Source of the DNA: Desulfotomaculum sp.
GTDB taxonomy: Bacteria; Bacillota; Desulfotomaculia; Desulfotomaculales; Desulfallaceae
Assembly (NCBI GenBank): GCA_016841675.1
Contig: JAENYQ010000032.1
Coordinates: 1-35,052 of the forward strand
Direction: 5' to 3'
Length of the DNA: 35,052 nt
Below, one piece after another: positions 1 to 7,784 of the stretch. Position numbers and translations under genes: made by a program. The notes beneath the pieces are model-generated. The model made no database searches. It was given only the letters and a program-made list of their open reading frames with translations, and had not been told where the DNA came from. Each line of letters begins with the position of its first letter. The first letter of the stretch is position 1.

Positions 1-9
1 TGGGCCTTA

Positions 10-36
10 AGATTCTTCGCTACGCTCAGAATGACA
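10..36. repeat. Half of a palindromic REP-like repeat, cut by the window edge
   Basis: This matches the right arm of the complete palindrome at 3052-3113 with one difference, and the downstream flank (to about position 70) also matches that copy's flank. The left arm would lie outside the window. Behind it, 61-96 and 97-132 look like two diverged direct copies of about 36 bp, each containing AGATTTCT and TTCGTTC. No gene is seen in 1-204. Confidence 0.75.
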
Positions 37-204
37 GATTTGTTGTATTCATAGCTATAGCAATGACAATTCAAAAGATTTCTTTACTTCGTTCTACAAT
101 GGCAATCCAAATAGATTTCTCCATTTCGTTCCAAACAAATTTTCACTACTGATGGTGTTGCGCGGCATGGATGTCTGATTACTGAATTTAAGGAGGGTTT
201 GCGC

Positions 205-1872
205 ATGAGTTATATGGCCCTGTACCGGCAGTGGCGCCCACAGTTAATGGGCGAGATAGTGGGACAGGAGCATGTTACTGTCACCCTGCGCAATGCTGTT
301 ACGGCGGGCAGGGTAAGCCATGCCTACCTTTTTTGCGGTCCCCGCGGCACCGGTAAAACAAGTGCCGCCAAGGTGTTGGCCCGGGCGATTAACTGTCCGG
401 AGCAGCGGGACGGCGAACCGTGCAACCAGTGCCGGATCTGCCGGGAAATTGTGGTTGGTTCAACAATGGACGTAGTTGAGATAGACGCTGCCTCTAACCG
501 GGGCATTGATGAAATACGCGAGCTTAAAGAAAATATCAAGTTTTTTCCTTCCCGGGCCAGTCGGCGAGTATATATTGTTGATGAGGTGCATATGCTCACC
601 AACGAGGCATTCAACGCACTGTTAAAAACACTGGAGGAGCCGCCCGACCACGTTGTTTTTGTGCTGGCGACCACTGAACCGCACAAAGTGCCCCTGACCA
701 TTCTGTCCCGCTGTCAGCGTTTTGACTTTCGTCCCATTGCGGCAGAAGTAATTGCCCGGCGGCTGGGGCAGGTAGCTGAAAAGGGCGGCTTTACGGTTGA
801 AGAAGGGGCTATGCGGGCTATTACCCGAGCTGCCGGTGGTAGTTTGCGGGACGCCCTCAGCGTATTGGATCAAGCTCTGCTGCTCAGTAACAGCGGGACG
901 GTGTCCGCTGACACCGTGCACGGCATCCTGGGCACAGTAAAAGAAGAAGCACTGTACGGTCTGGTGGAAGCGTTAGCCCGGAAGAACACCTCCGGGGTCC
1001 TGACCTTGGTGGATGAAATTGCCTCCGGGGGGCAGGATCTGCATTTACTGGCTGGGGCGCTGGCAGAACGCCTGCGTGGGCTGCTCATTGCTATGCTGGC
1101 GCCGGATGGTGCCGCTGAAAGCCCCAGTCAGTTTTTTACCCGGGATGGCTTAATCAGGGGTATTGACCTGCTGTTGGAAGCCGAACAGGTGATGCGCCGT
1201 AGTGCGCATCCGCGGGTGGTGCTGGAGGTGGCTCTGGTGCGGTTCATTGATGGCGGCGGGAGACCGTCAAATGCCGAGTTGCTGGCTCGTGTTGAACAGT
1301 TGGAAACGGCATTAATCGGCGCAAGCGCATCCGGCAAGTCGGCTGCAGACAGTGCATCTAAAAATACAGAAGCTGATGCAGCGGTGGGACAGAAAAAAAC
1401 TCCATCCCCAAAATTACCCGAACCCGCCGCGCCGGCGCCCGGTTTTGCTGGCGGCGTCGGTGCAGCGCCTGAAAACGAGTCCGTTAACCTAAGCAGTTCC
1501 GACCGCTACGGCATAGAACAGATCAGGAAGTGGTGGCCAGATATGATGCAGGAGATTAAACGAGTCAACCCGGCGGCATATACATATTTATCCCTGGTTT
1601 GGCCGGCTGAGACCAAGGATAACTGTTTGGTGCTGGGGGTGCCGGCCGGGGACATTTTTTCCATGCAGATGGCCACAGATGAGCCGATACGGGAACTACT
1701 GGTCAGGACATTGGGCGCTTTCACCCGTGATGACTGGACTGTCCGCTGCAGCTATTACGATGCTCCGCCGCCGGGTTGGGACGCGCGGCAGGCATCTTTA
1801 GAACCCGAGGAAGCAATAAGCCTTTTTAGGGGTCAGGAAGTTACCCCGTCTGGGGATCTTGATAAAAATTGA
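205..1872 (+). CDS. dnaX: DNA polymerase III subunit gamma/tau
   Basis: Clamp-loader ATPase subunit that opens and loads the beta clamp and, as tau, ties the replicase together. Residues 1-170 follow the bacterial DnaX pattern: opening MSYMALYRQWRP, Walker A GPRGTGKT (45-52), four zinc-type cysteines (64, 73, 76, 79), Walker B DEVH (126-129), sensor-1 region LATTEPHK and the SRC finger (168-170). A Pro/Ala-rich linker (about 370-425) leads to a C-terminal tau-like domain; 555 aa is normal for Firmicutes. The ATG at 205 is chosen because AGGAGGG (191-197) lies 7 nt upstream; an in-frame TTG at 199 is less likely. It heads a dnaX-ybaB-recR cluster as in Bacillus. No obvious slippery frameshift heptamer was noticed, so a separate gamma form is not predicted. 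Confidence 0.97.
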   Translation: MSYMALYRQWRPQLMGEIVGQEHVTVTLRNAVTAGRVSHAYLFCGPRGTGKTSAAKVLARAINCPEQRDGEPCNQCRICREIVVGSTMDVVEIDAASNRGIDEIRELKENIKFFPSRASRRVYIVDEVHMLTNEAFNALLKTLEEPPDHVVFVLATTEPHKVPLTILSRCQRFDFRPIAAEVIARRLGQVAEKGGFTVEEGAMRAITRAAGGSLRDALSVLDQALLLSNSGTVSADTVHGILGTVKEEALYGLVEALARKNTSGVLTLVDEIASGGQDLHLLAGALAERLRGLLIAMLAPDGAAESPSQFFTRDGLIRGIDLLLEAEQVMRRSAHPRVVLEVALVRFIDGGGRPSNAELLARVEQLETALIGASASGKSAADSASKNTEADAAVGQKKTPSPKLPEPAAPAPGFAGGVGAAPENESVNLSSSDRYGIEQIRKWWPDMMQEIKRVNPAAYTYLSLVWPAETKDNCLVLGVPAGDIFSMQMATDEPIRELLVRTLGAFTRDDWTVRCSYYDAPPPGWDARQASLEPEEAISLFRGQEVTPSGDLDKN

Positions 1873-1886
1873 GGAGGTAGAACTTA

Positions 1887-2201
1887 ATGGGTGGAAATAT
1901 GGCCAAAATGATGAAACAGGTACAAAAGATGCAAGCCGACATGCTCAAGCTGCAGGAGGAATTGGGTGACCGGACGGTGGAAAGCACCGCCGGGGGCGGC
2001 GTGGTGAAAGTGGTGGCCAACGGTCGGCAGGAAGTGGTGTCCCTGGAGATAAAACCTGAGGCGGTAGACCCGGAAGATGTGGAAATGCTTCAGGACCTGG
2101 TGCTGACTGCGGTAAATGATGCGCTGAAAAAAGCTCAGGAAATGATGTCCACCGAAATGGGTAAATTGACCGGGGGTATGAATCTACCCGGTTTATTCTA
2201 A
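1887..2201 (+). CDS. ybaB: YbaB/EbfC family nucleoid-associated protein
   Basis: Small DNA-binding protein of the YbaB/EbfC family, which forms dimers that bind DNA; the dnaX-ybaB-recR order is conserved in many bacteria. The 104-aa product has the family pattern: Met/Lys/Gln-rich helix with [15 protein letters not shown], a central strand region with [17 protein letters not shown], a [12 protein letters not shown] segment and the C-terminal [22 protein letters not shown] at 1871-1878 overlaps the dnaX stop, so the two genes are probably cotranscribed and translationally close. A paralog with the same ending lies at 29827-30123. Confidence 0.95.
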   Translation: MGGNMAKMMKQVQKMQADMLKLQEELGDRTVESTAGGGVVKVVANGRQEVVSLEIKPEAVDPEDVEMLQDLVLTAVNDALKKAQEMMSTEMGKLTGGMNLPGLF

Positions 2202-2255
2202 ATTCGTTCGAAAAGTGCACGTGAGACTTTTAGAACACAGCGGGAGTGAAACTTT

Positions 2256-2855
2256 ATGCGTTACGCCGGTGCAGTCTCTCGTCTAATCGGCGAACTGGCC
2301 AGGTTGCCTGGAATTGGTTCCAAAACAGCACAGCGCCTGGCCTTTTTTTTGTTAAGTGCTCCGCCGGAAGTGGCCGAAAACCTGGCCTTTGCTATTCGGG
2401 AGGCACGACTGCAGGTGCGCCGCTGCCCCGTTTGTGGTAACCTGACCGACAGGGAACCATGTGCCGTATGTGCCGATGAGGCCAGGGAGAAGGCGGTAAT
2501 CTGCGTGGTACAGGACCCACGCGATGTGGCAGCAATTGAAAAGTACCGTGGATTCAAGGGTGTTTATCACGTTTTGCACGGGGCTCTTTCCCCGCTGGCG
2601 GGTTTGGGACCGGAGGAACTAAACATCAAAAGCCTGATTGCCCGGCTGGAAAACGGTCTGGTTAAGGAAGTTATCCTAGCCACCAATCCCGATGTAGAGG
2701 GAGACGCCACAGCCCTGTACCTGGCCAGGCTCATTAAACCGATTGGTGTAACTGTAACCAGACTTGCCCACGGACTGCCGGTAGGCGCACATCTAGAATA
2801 CGCAGATGAAATAACCCTGGGCAAAGCCATTGAAGGCCGGCGTGAAATTGACTAG
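2256..2855 (+). CDS. recR: Recombination mediator protein RecR
   Basis: RecR works with RecO (and RecF) to load RecA onto SSB-coated gaps in the RecFOR pathway. At 199 aa it is full length. Visible parts: N-terminal helix-hairpin-helix (LIGELARLPGIGSKTAQRLA), a four-cysteine zinc finger (CPVCGN...CAVC), and a Toprim domain from VVQDPRDVAAIEKY through LATNPDVEGDATALYLARL. The GGGAGTG site at 2242-2248 precedes the ATG at 2256. It follows ybaB by 54 nt, in the classical dnaX-ybaB-recR arrangement. Confidence 0.97.
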   Translation: MRYAGAVSRLIGELARLPGIGSKTAQRLAFFLLSAPPEVAENLAFAIREARLQVRRCPVCGNLTDREPCAVCADEAREKAVICVVQDPRDVAAIEKYRGFKGVYHVLHGALSPLAGLGPEELNIKSLIARLENGLVKEVILATNPDVEGDATALYLARLIKPIGVTVTRLAHGLPVGAHLEYADEITLGKAIEGRREID

Positions 2856-2883
2856 TTTCCCCTGAAAAACCAAACCCCCAATC

Positions 2884-3179
2884 AGGACACTGAAAAAGTC
2901 CCGAAGTTGAAATGAAGAATCTATAAAGTCGCTAAATACTTATATTCTTTGCTGCTCAGAATTATCACGCGTACCCGCACTACGATAAACGAATACAACT
3001 TACCGGTTGCTATTTATAATTGACCAAATTACCCATTTTGCAGATTAAGCTTGTCATCCTGAGCGTAGCGAAGGATCTGAGCCTTAAGATTCTTCGCTGC
3101 GCTCAGAATGACAGATTTGTTGTATTCATAGCGATGACAATTAGCTATTTGCTATATTAATTAACTTTTTCAGTGCCCT
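2884..3179. repeat. MITE-like element with 16-bp terminal inverted repeats
   Basis: The 411-nt gap between recR and bofA holds no convincing gene. Positions 2884-2899 and 3164-3179 are inverted copies of each other with one mismatch (core CACTGAAAAAGT / ACTTTTTCAGTG). Inside sits the palindrome at 3052-3113. Just outside, 2860-2880 carries CCCCTGAAAAACCAAACC and 3191-3201 carries ACTTTTTCAGG, which match the borders of the element at 3557-3663. The structure is a non-autonomous element, or nested elements; no transposase is present. Confidence 0.6.
3052..3113. repeat. Long REP-like palindrome (27-bp arms, 8-nt loop)
   Basis: Positions 3052-3078 and 3087-3113 are reverse complements with three mismatches, so RNA from either strand could fold into a long hairpin. 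The core is GAGCGTAGCGAAGGATCT. One arm recurs at 10-36, and a degraded left arm occurs near 34836-34861. Confidence 0.85.
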
Positions 3180-3266
3180 CCCCCTAACCTTGGACTTTTT
3201 CAGGAGAGCAGTAATTTTTTCCATTTATTCCCCATATTATTTTTAAGTAAGAAGCTTTAAAACGGG

Positions 3267-3539
3267 GTGATAAATGTGGAATGGTATTGGCCGTTAATAA
3301 TTCTTGCCGGCTTGGTGCTTTTTTACCTGGCTGCTGTGGTGCTGTACAAGCCGTTAAAGTTGCTGCTAAGTTTAGCACTATGCGCGGTAACGGGCATCGT
3401 TCTCTTGTGGCTTTTAAATTTGGTACTGGGCCTGGTAAATATGCACGTGGCATTTAACCCTTTTACTGTGCTGGTGGCCGGTATATTTCAGCTGCCAGGG
3501 TTGGTGCTGCTGGTGGTGCTGACAATGTGGTTTGCTTAA
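3267..3539 (+). CDS. bofA: BofA-family pro-sigma-K processing inhibitor
   Basis: In Bacillus, BofA sits in the mother-cell-derived forespore membrane and, with SpoIVFA, holds the SpoIVFB protease inactive until pro-sigma-K should be cleaved. The 90-aa product is almost wholly hydrophobic with about three membrane segments (roughly 8-27, 32-52, 68-88), and its C-terminal part (HVAFNPFTVLVAGIFQLPGLVLLVVL) matches the family signature with the N-P pair before the last helix. It lies after recR as in Bacillus. The GTG at 3267 abuts the GGGG tract; a GTG at 3276 (three codons later) has better spacing from GGGGTGA and may be the true start. Confidence 0.85.
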   Translation: MINVEWYWPLIILAGLVLFYLAAVVLYKPLKLLLSLALCAVTGIVLLWLLNLVLGLVNMHVAFNPFTVLVAGIFQLPGLVLLVVLTMWFA

Positions 3540-3556
3540 AAAAAACGTCTGAAATC

Positions 3557-3663
3557 TCCTATATATTTCCCCCTGAAAAACTAAATTTCAAGGGGGATTG
3601 GTGTACACCCTGTAGATAACACCAAACCCGCATCAAGACTTTTTCAGGGGGGAATATATAGGA
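3557..3663. repeat. 107-bp MITE-like element with 26-bp terminal inverted repeats
   Basis: The 357-nt gap 3540-3896 has no gene but contains this element. Its ends, 3557-3582 and 3638-3663, are inverted copies with two mismatches (TCCTATATAT then CCCCTGAAAAA). Inside is a second inverted pair, GATTGGTGT (about 3596-3604) and AACACCAAACCC (about 3618-3629). The GGTGTT/AACACC core recurs at 19839-19924 and 34881-34911. It follows bofA directly and could also end transcription. Confidence 0.75.
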
Positions 3664-3842
3664 ATATGTTAAGGATTTGTATACCGTATGCAGTGCCAAA
3701 ATTCCGGATATTTTAGTTTTCTTGACGGGTTCCAATTATTGAAATATACTTAAACAGTGTCTTTTATGCGTAATTGTTATTTTATTGCTATTTTAGTCAG
3801 TTTAGCTTGAGTAAGGTTTTTTAGAGGTTGTTTAAAAAAAAC

Positions 3843-3882
3843 ATTTCTAATTTATCAAAACTAATTAACATAAATTAGAAAT
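3843..3882. repeat. Perfect 12-bp inverted repeat just upstream of the P-loop gene
   Basis: ATTTCTAATTTA (3843-3854) and TAAATTAGAAAT (3871-3882) are exact reverse complements 16 nt apart, ending 14 nt before the GTG start at 3897. An operator or an RNA hairpin controlling translation is possible; neither is shown. Confidence 0.55.
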
Positions 3883-3896
3883 TTCAGGCCCGGGGG

Positions 3897-4571
3897 GTGA
3901 TAATTATCGGCCCGCGAATTGTCGAGGCCTACGTGGGAGAATACGCCAGCGGTAAAAGCGAGGTAGCGGTTAATCGGGCGCTGGATTTGGCTGAAATCGG
4001 CCGCCAGGTCACCCTGGTAGATCTGGATATAGTCGAGCCTTGTTATACTCTGCGACCAATTAAAAAGGAACTGGAACAAAAAAGTATTACAGTATTGGCC
4101 TGGGAAACCAAGGATATGATTGGGCTTGGCGAGACAGGCAACATCCTCAAAGCAGAGAATCGCTGGGCACTGCGCCGTTCCGGTGATATTATACTGGACA
4201 TCGGGTATGGTGTAGAAGGGGCTAAAACTCTTAAGTTGCTGGAAGATGCGGACTCAGACCCCGACCTGAAGGTTTATGCCGTGGTAAACATTGCGCGCCC
4301 CATGACCGGGTCAGTGTCCGATATTGTGCAGTACGTACAGGAATTGGCCCGTATTGATGGAATAATTAATAACAGCCATCTCGGAGATGACACCGATTTA
4401 GAGATAGTTCAGGAAGGGGTTCGGGTGGTAGGCGAAGCGGCCCGGGTGCTGGGCATCCCGGTGGTTGCCACCACTGCCGTGGTTGAGTTCGCCGATCGCA
4501 TTGGCCTCGTGGATAGTGCCGGGAACCCGGTAAGGAAGCTGGTAAGGTACATGCCGCGCACGTTGTGGTAA
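3897..4571 (+). CDS. P-loop ATPase next to a 2-oxoacid oxidoreductase operon
   Basis: A 224-aa nucleotide-binding protein with a Walker A-like GEYASGKSEVAVN (about 14-26) and a VTLVDLDIVEP segment (about 38-48) placed like the switch region of SIMIBI/MinD-type ATPases, followed by LDIGYGVEGAK. No signal peptide or membrane segment is seen. The start is a GTG fused to a GGGGGG tract, an unusual spacing, but any later start would remove the P-loop. It lies 42 nt upstream of the oxidoreductase alpha gene and may share its transcript; a role in assembling or energising that enzyme is only an inference. The exact function is not recognised. Confidence 0.72.
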   Translation: MIIIGPRIVEAYVGEYASGKSEVAVNRALDLAEIGRQVTLVDLDIVEPCYTLRPIKKELEQKSITVLAWETKDMIGLGETGNILKAENRWALRRSGDIILDIGYGVEGAKTLKLLEDADSDPDLKVYAVVNIARPMTGSVSDIVQYVQELARIDGIINNSHLGDDTDLEIVQEGVRVVGEAARVLGIPVVATTAVVEFADRIGLVDSAGNPVRKLVRYMPRTLW

Positions 4572-4613
4572 TGACATTTAACATAGGTTTTAGATTTAGG
4601 AGGTGTACAGGTA

Positions 4614-5702
4614 ATGCCAGAAAAACCGATTCAGGGAGAAAAAAGAATGTTTGTGACCGGCAATGAAGTAGTTGCCTGGGCGGCCCTGGCGGCGGGTGCA
4701 GAAATTATGTACGGTTATCCAATTACGCCGCAAAATGAAATCATGCATTACTGGACCAGAATGATACCAAAATACGGGCGCAGATTTCTGCAAACCGAGG
4801 ATGAATTATCCGCCGGTTTTACTACCGTAGGCGGTGTACTGGCCGGTCGGAGGGCTTTTACCGCCACCGCCGGGCCCGGCAATACGCTGATGCAGGAACC
4901 CATAAGTATGGCCGAAGCAATGCGCCTGCCCATCGTGGTAGTGGTGCAGCAGCGTGGCGGCCCTTCCACCGCCACAGTAATTTACTCCCAGCAGGAGGTC
5001 ACCCTGACCACACTGGGCGGTAACGGCGAAGGCTTGCGGGTGGTTTATTCCACTGCCACACACCAGGAACTGTTTGACTACACTATTAAATCCTTTAATA
5101 CCGCCTGGAAGTATCGTTTCCCCACCTTCGTACTGGGTGACGGTTACCAAGCCAAGATGCGTGAATCACTGATGTTTTACGACCCGGCCGAACGGGGTAT
5201 TGAAATGGTGCCCACCGATGCATATGTGGGACGCCCCGGAATGCCCGGCGTGGACAGAGCCCCCACGCACATGAGAAATACTTATAATATGGAAGAAGAA
5301 CTGTATGACGTGCTGCAAGGATATCTGGCCGATTTTGCCAAGGCGGCACCTGAAATAGCAGAACATGAGGCATTTGACACTGAAGATGCAGACCTGGTAA
5401 TTATATCCCACGGCGTGGTGTCCCGGGCCTGCAAGATGGCTGTCAGGGAATTACGGGAACAAGGATACAAGGTTGGATATTTCCGTCCGATTACCCTGCG
5501 TCCGATGCCCGAAAAGGCCATGCGGGAAATGGCAGGCAAGGCAAAACAACTGCTAGTGGTGGAATCAGCTCAAGGCCAATTGGATCGGTTGGTTAAGGAA
5601 GTTATCTACGGCAGCACGGCCGAAATGTTGTCCCTGTTCAAGCCCGGTGTAGGTGTTACTTCCGAGGAAGTGATTACCCGGGTTAAAGAGATCAAAGGTT
5701 AA
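4614..5702 (+). CDS. 2-oxoacid:ferredoxin oxidoreductase, alpha subunit (VorB/KorA-like)
   Basis: Alpha subunit of a four-subunit enzyme that oxidatively decarboxylates a 2-oxoacid to an acyl-CoA while reducing ferredoxin. The 362-aa sequence has the pyrimidine-binding fold of the family: GNEVVAWAALAAGAEIMYGYPITPQNEI near the N-terminus, the LQTEDELSAGFTTVGGVLAGRRAFTATAGPG stretch, then a transketolase C-like domain with VISHGVVSRA and GYFRPITLRPMP. AGGAGGTG at 4598-4605 supports the ATG at 4614. Size and the separate beta, gamma and ferredoxin genes fit the VOR/KOR group; whether it prefers 2-oxoisovalerate, 2-oxoglutarate or another acid cannot be read from sequence. Confidence 0.92.
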   Translation: MPEKPIQGEKRMFVTGNEVVAWAALAAGAEIMYGYPITPQNEIMHYWTRMIPKYGRRFLQTEDELSAGFTTVGGVLAGRRAFTATAGPGNTLMQEPISMAEAMRLPIVVVVQQRGGPSTATVIYSQQEVTLTTLGGNGEGLRVVYSTATHQELFDYTIKSFNTAWKYRFPTFVLGDGYQAKMRESLMFYDPAERGIEMVPTDAYVGRPGMPGVDRAPTHMRNTYNMEEELYDVLQGYLADFAKAAPEIAEHEAFDTEDADLVIISHGVVSRACKMAVRELREQGYKVGYFRPITLRPMPEKAMREMAGKAKQLLVVESAQGQLDRLVKEVIYGSTAEMLSLFKPGVGVTSEEVITRVKEIKG

Positions 5703-5825
5703 TTTTTTAAACTATGGACTTAAAGCAAACTAGATAGAAAAATTAAAAATTATTTACATTTATTGCTAAAGATAACTGTTTTAATCTTTTATTGCTGAGG
5801 GAAAATGAAAGGGGGCTTGTGTTAA

Positions 5826-6584
5826 ATGACAGTTCAACCTGCCATGCCCAAGTGCTGGCGCGTGGAAACTAAACCCCACAAATTCTGCCCGGGCTGTGGA
5901 CACGGATTAGTGCTCAAAGCCCTGGGACAGGCTATAGATGAACTGGGTATACAAGATAAAGTCGTTTTTGGTTGTGATATCGGCTGTTCATTATTATCGT
6001 GGGACTTTTTTAATGTTGATACGATACAAACTCACCATGGTCGTACTAACCCGGTAGTTACCGGTATCAAACGGGCCAACCCCGATGTTATCTGTGTGGC
6101 CTACATGGGTGACGGTGGTGGGTATGCTATCGGCTCCCAGCATCTGGTCAGTTCGGCCACGCGTAACGAGCGCATTACGGCTATCCTGGTCAATAATACC
6201 CAATACGGCATGACCGGCGGGCAAATGGCACCTACCACCATGCCGGGCCAAAAAACTGAAACTTCTCCTTACGGCCGTGATGCCGATACCACCGGTTCAC
6301 CCACCCAGGGTCCAGAAATGGTGGCGGCTATTGCTCCTGAGGGAGCGTACGTGGCCAGGGGCAGTGTAGCCAACATGAAACAGCTAAAGAATTACATTAA
6401 AAAAGCGCTGGAAAACCAGATGGCCGGGAACGGGTTCAGCTTTGTGGAAGCGCTGTCCTTGTGCCCCACTAACTGGCGCACCAACGCCAAAGATACCTGG
6501 AAATTTCTCGAAGAAGATATGTATAAATACTTTAAGGTAGGGGAACTCAAAGTACCCGGTCCCCGGGAGAAGGAGGGACAATAG
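5826..6584 (+). CDS. 2-oxoacid:ferredoxin oxidoreductase, beta subunit (TPP-binding)
   Basis: Thiamine-pyrophosphate-binding subunit of the same enzyme. The 252-aa product shows the N-terminal KFCPGCGHG motif (about 18-26), FGCDIGCS, and the TPP motif GDGGGYAIGSQH followed about 25 residues later by VNNTQYGMTGGQ. The C-terminus is short and carries no extra cluster domain. GAAAGGGGG at 5806-5814 precedes the ATG. A 123-nt AT-rich gap separates it from the alpha gene; nothing clear was found there. Confidence 0.94.
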   Translation: MTVQPAMPKCWRVETKPHKFCPGCGHGLVLKALGQAIDELGIQDKVVFGCDIGCSLLSWDFFNVDTIQTHHGRTNPVVTGIKRANPDVICVAYMGDGGGYAIGSQHLVSSATRNERITAILVNNTQYGMTGGQMAPTTMPGQKTETSPYGRDADTTGSPTQGPEMVAAIAPEGAYVARGSVANMKQLKNYIKKALENQMAGNGFSFVEALSLCPTNWRTNAKDTWKFLEEDMYKYFKVGELKVPGPREKEGQ

Positions 6585-6586
6585 CT

Positions 6587-7153
6587 ATGGGAAAACCAAT
6601 AAAAATAGTTCTGGCCGGTGAGGGTGGCCAGGGCGTACAGTCGGTGGCCGAAATCCTGGCCGAAGCCGCCAACGAAAAGGGGCGTGAAGCCCTTTATATT
6701 CCCAACTTCGGTGTGGAGCAGCGGGGCGGCGTTTCGGTGGCCTACCTGCAGATTGGTGACGAGAAGATTGGGGCGCCCAAGTTTCAAACCGCCGATATCG
6801 TAATCGCGCTGAGCGACCGGGCGGTAACTCGCACTAGAAAGTACGTTGGTCCCGAAACAGTGTTCGTTTATGACAGCGGCATTGAAAACATAAAGGACGA
6901 ACTGCCCACTAACACAAACAAGATATATGCTATTCCAGCCATTGAAGTTTCCAAGAAAGAACTGCACCCCCGCGTGTTCAACGTGATTATTATGGGCGCG
7001 GTACTAAAAGCTACCGGCGTGGTGGCTATGGACGACGCTAAAAAAGCCATTGAGAAGAAGCTCGGTTACAAGTTTGAAAAGAACCCCGAGCTGCGGGAAA
7101 TGAATTTTAAAGCTATGGATCGCGGCGCTGAGCTGGTGGCCGATTTATCGTAA
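6587..7153 (+). CDS. 2-oxoacid:ferredoxin oxidoreductase, gamma subunit
   Basis: Gamma (CoA-binding type) subunit of the enzyme. The 188-aa sequence begins with the family signature VLAGEGGQGVQSVAEILAEAA and continues with YIPNFGVEQRGGVSVAYLQIG and DIVIALSD. It starts 2 nt after the beta stop, with AGGAGGG (6571-6577) inside the beta gene's end, so the two are translationally linked. The C-terminal AMDDAKKAIEKKLG segment is usual for the family. Confidence 0.94.
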   Translation: MGKPIKIVLAGEGGQGVQSVAEILAEAANEKGREALYIPNFGVEQRGGVSVAYLQIGDEKIGAPKFQTADIVIALSDRAVTRTRKYVGPETVFVYDSGIENIKDELPTNTNKIYAIPAIEVSKKELHPRVFNVIIMGAVLKATGVVAMDDAKKAIEKKLGYKFEKNPELREMNFKAMDRGAELVADLS

Positions 7154-7168
7154 AGGGGGTAAGGAATA

Positions 7169-7423
7169 ATGGCTCAAGATTTCAAGGGTCAAACCCTGGA
7201 AGTTGAGAAAGGCTTCTGGACGATATTTGCCGGGCTTTGTAAAGGTTGCGGGCTGTGTATCCAGAAATGCCCTAAAAAGTGTATGAGCTGGTCGGATGTG
7301 CTTGGCGTGTACGGTACGCCCTCGGTAAAAATAAACGATGAGTGTATCGCCTGTGGCATTTGTCAAAGCTTCTGCCCGGACTGTGCTATAACTGTAGATA
7401 AGAAAAAAGAAGAAAAACAGTAA
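7169..7423 (+). CDS. 2-oxoacid:ferredoxin oxidoreductase, ferredoxin-like delta subunit
   Basis: Small electron-transfer subunit with two [4Fe-4S] cluster motifs: CKGCGLCIQKCP (about 24-35) and CIACGICQSFCP (about 60-71). The 84-aa length and the basic C-terminal tail are normal for delta subunits. It starts 15 nt after the gamma stop with GGGGGT and AAGGAA ahead of the ATG, and closes the operon; the hairpin at 7433-7471 follows. Confidence 0.95.
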   Translation: MAQDFKGQTLEVEKGFWTIFAGLCKGCGLCIQKCPKKCMSWSDVLGVYGTPSVKINDECIACGICQSFCPDCAITVDKKKEEKQ

Positions 7424-7432
7424 AAGTTTATA

Positions 7433-7471
7433 GGTACAGGCAACTTTTAATTTGTAAAAGTTGCCTGTACC
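7433..7471. terminator. Perfect 16-bp hairpin after the oxidoreductase operon
   Basis: GGTACAGGCAACTTTT (7433-7448) and its exact complement (7456-7471) surround a 7-nt loop, 9 nt after the delta stop. There is no long T run, so it may be a weak terminator or an mRNA-stabilising 3' hairpin. Confidence 0.55.
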
Positions 7472-7604
7472 ATATTGGATGTTGAATGTTAGATGTCGGC
7501 TATTATGGTAACTGTTGGAATTTGGCATAGCCGAATTCCTTTTTAATATAACCTCTAATCTAGTGACCGCTTTGGGCCCGGGTTCATATATTGTAACGGG
7601 TGAT

Positions 7605-7784
7605 ATGATGATGCATCATAGTTGCGTGATTTGTGGCGGCTGGCCGGAACCGGCAGTAGGGTTGCTCATTCATGGTTATTACATCTGTGCCTGCTGCGAG
7701 GAGACCATTACAAACCTGCGGTTGGATGATCCGACTTATGAACTTTACAGGAGCGGCCTCAAAAGAATATGGCGCTGGGCGTAA
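7605..7784 (+). CDS. gin: Gin/CsfB-type anti-sigma factor
   Basis: In Bacillus, Gin (CsfB) is a zinc protein that binds and holds back sigma-G (and sigma-E) so that forespore and mother-cell programmes switch in order. The 59-aa product keeps the family layout: CVIC (7-10), GLLIHGYYICACCE with CxxC at 28-31, then DPTYELYRSGLKRIW, which parallels the DP-Y--Y---LK-I ending of B. subtilis Gin. The ATG at 7605 (three consecutive ATGs) is chosen to match the usual length; an upstream in-frame TTG at 7515 lacks a ribosome site. The position between the recR/bofA block and the decarboxylase is that of csfB in Bacillus. Its 3' end overlaps a convergent gene by 40 nt. Confidence 0.8.
   Translation: MMMHHSCVICGGWPEPAVGLLIHGYYICACCEETITNLRLDDPTYELYRSGLKRIWRWA

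Noticed and set aside
1-204. SRP RNA (ffs) or tRNA upstream of dnaX, as in some Firmicutes
   Set aside because: No SRP Alu-type or GGAA tetraloop motif or cloverleaf could be found; the stretch is repeat sequence.
2213-2226. Second parS-like CACGTG site near the recR start
   Set aside because: Only about 10 of 16 positions match and the palindrome does not extend past the core.
2246-2440. Short reading frame overlapping the start of recR
   Set aside because: Shadow frame of recR with no independent ribosome site or domain.
7515-7604. Upstream TTG start giving an 89-aa Gin protein
   Set aside because: No ribosome site before TTG 7515 and the extra 30 residues do not resemble the family; the ATG cluster at 7605 gives the normal length.
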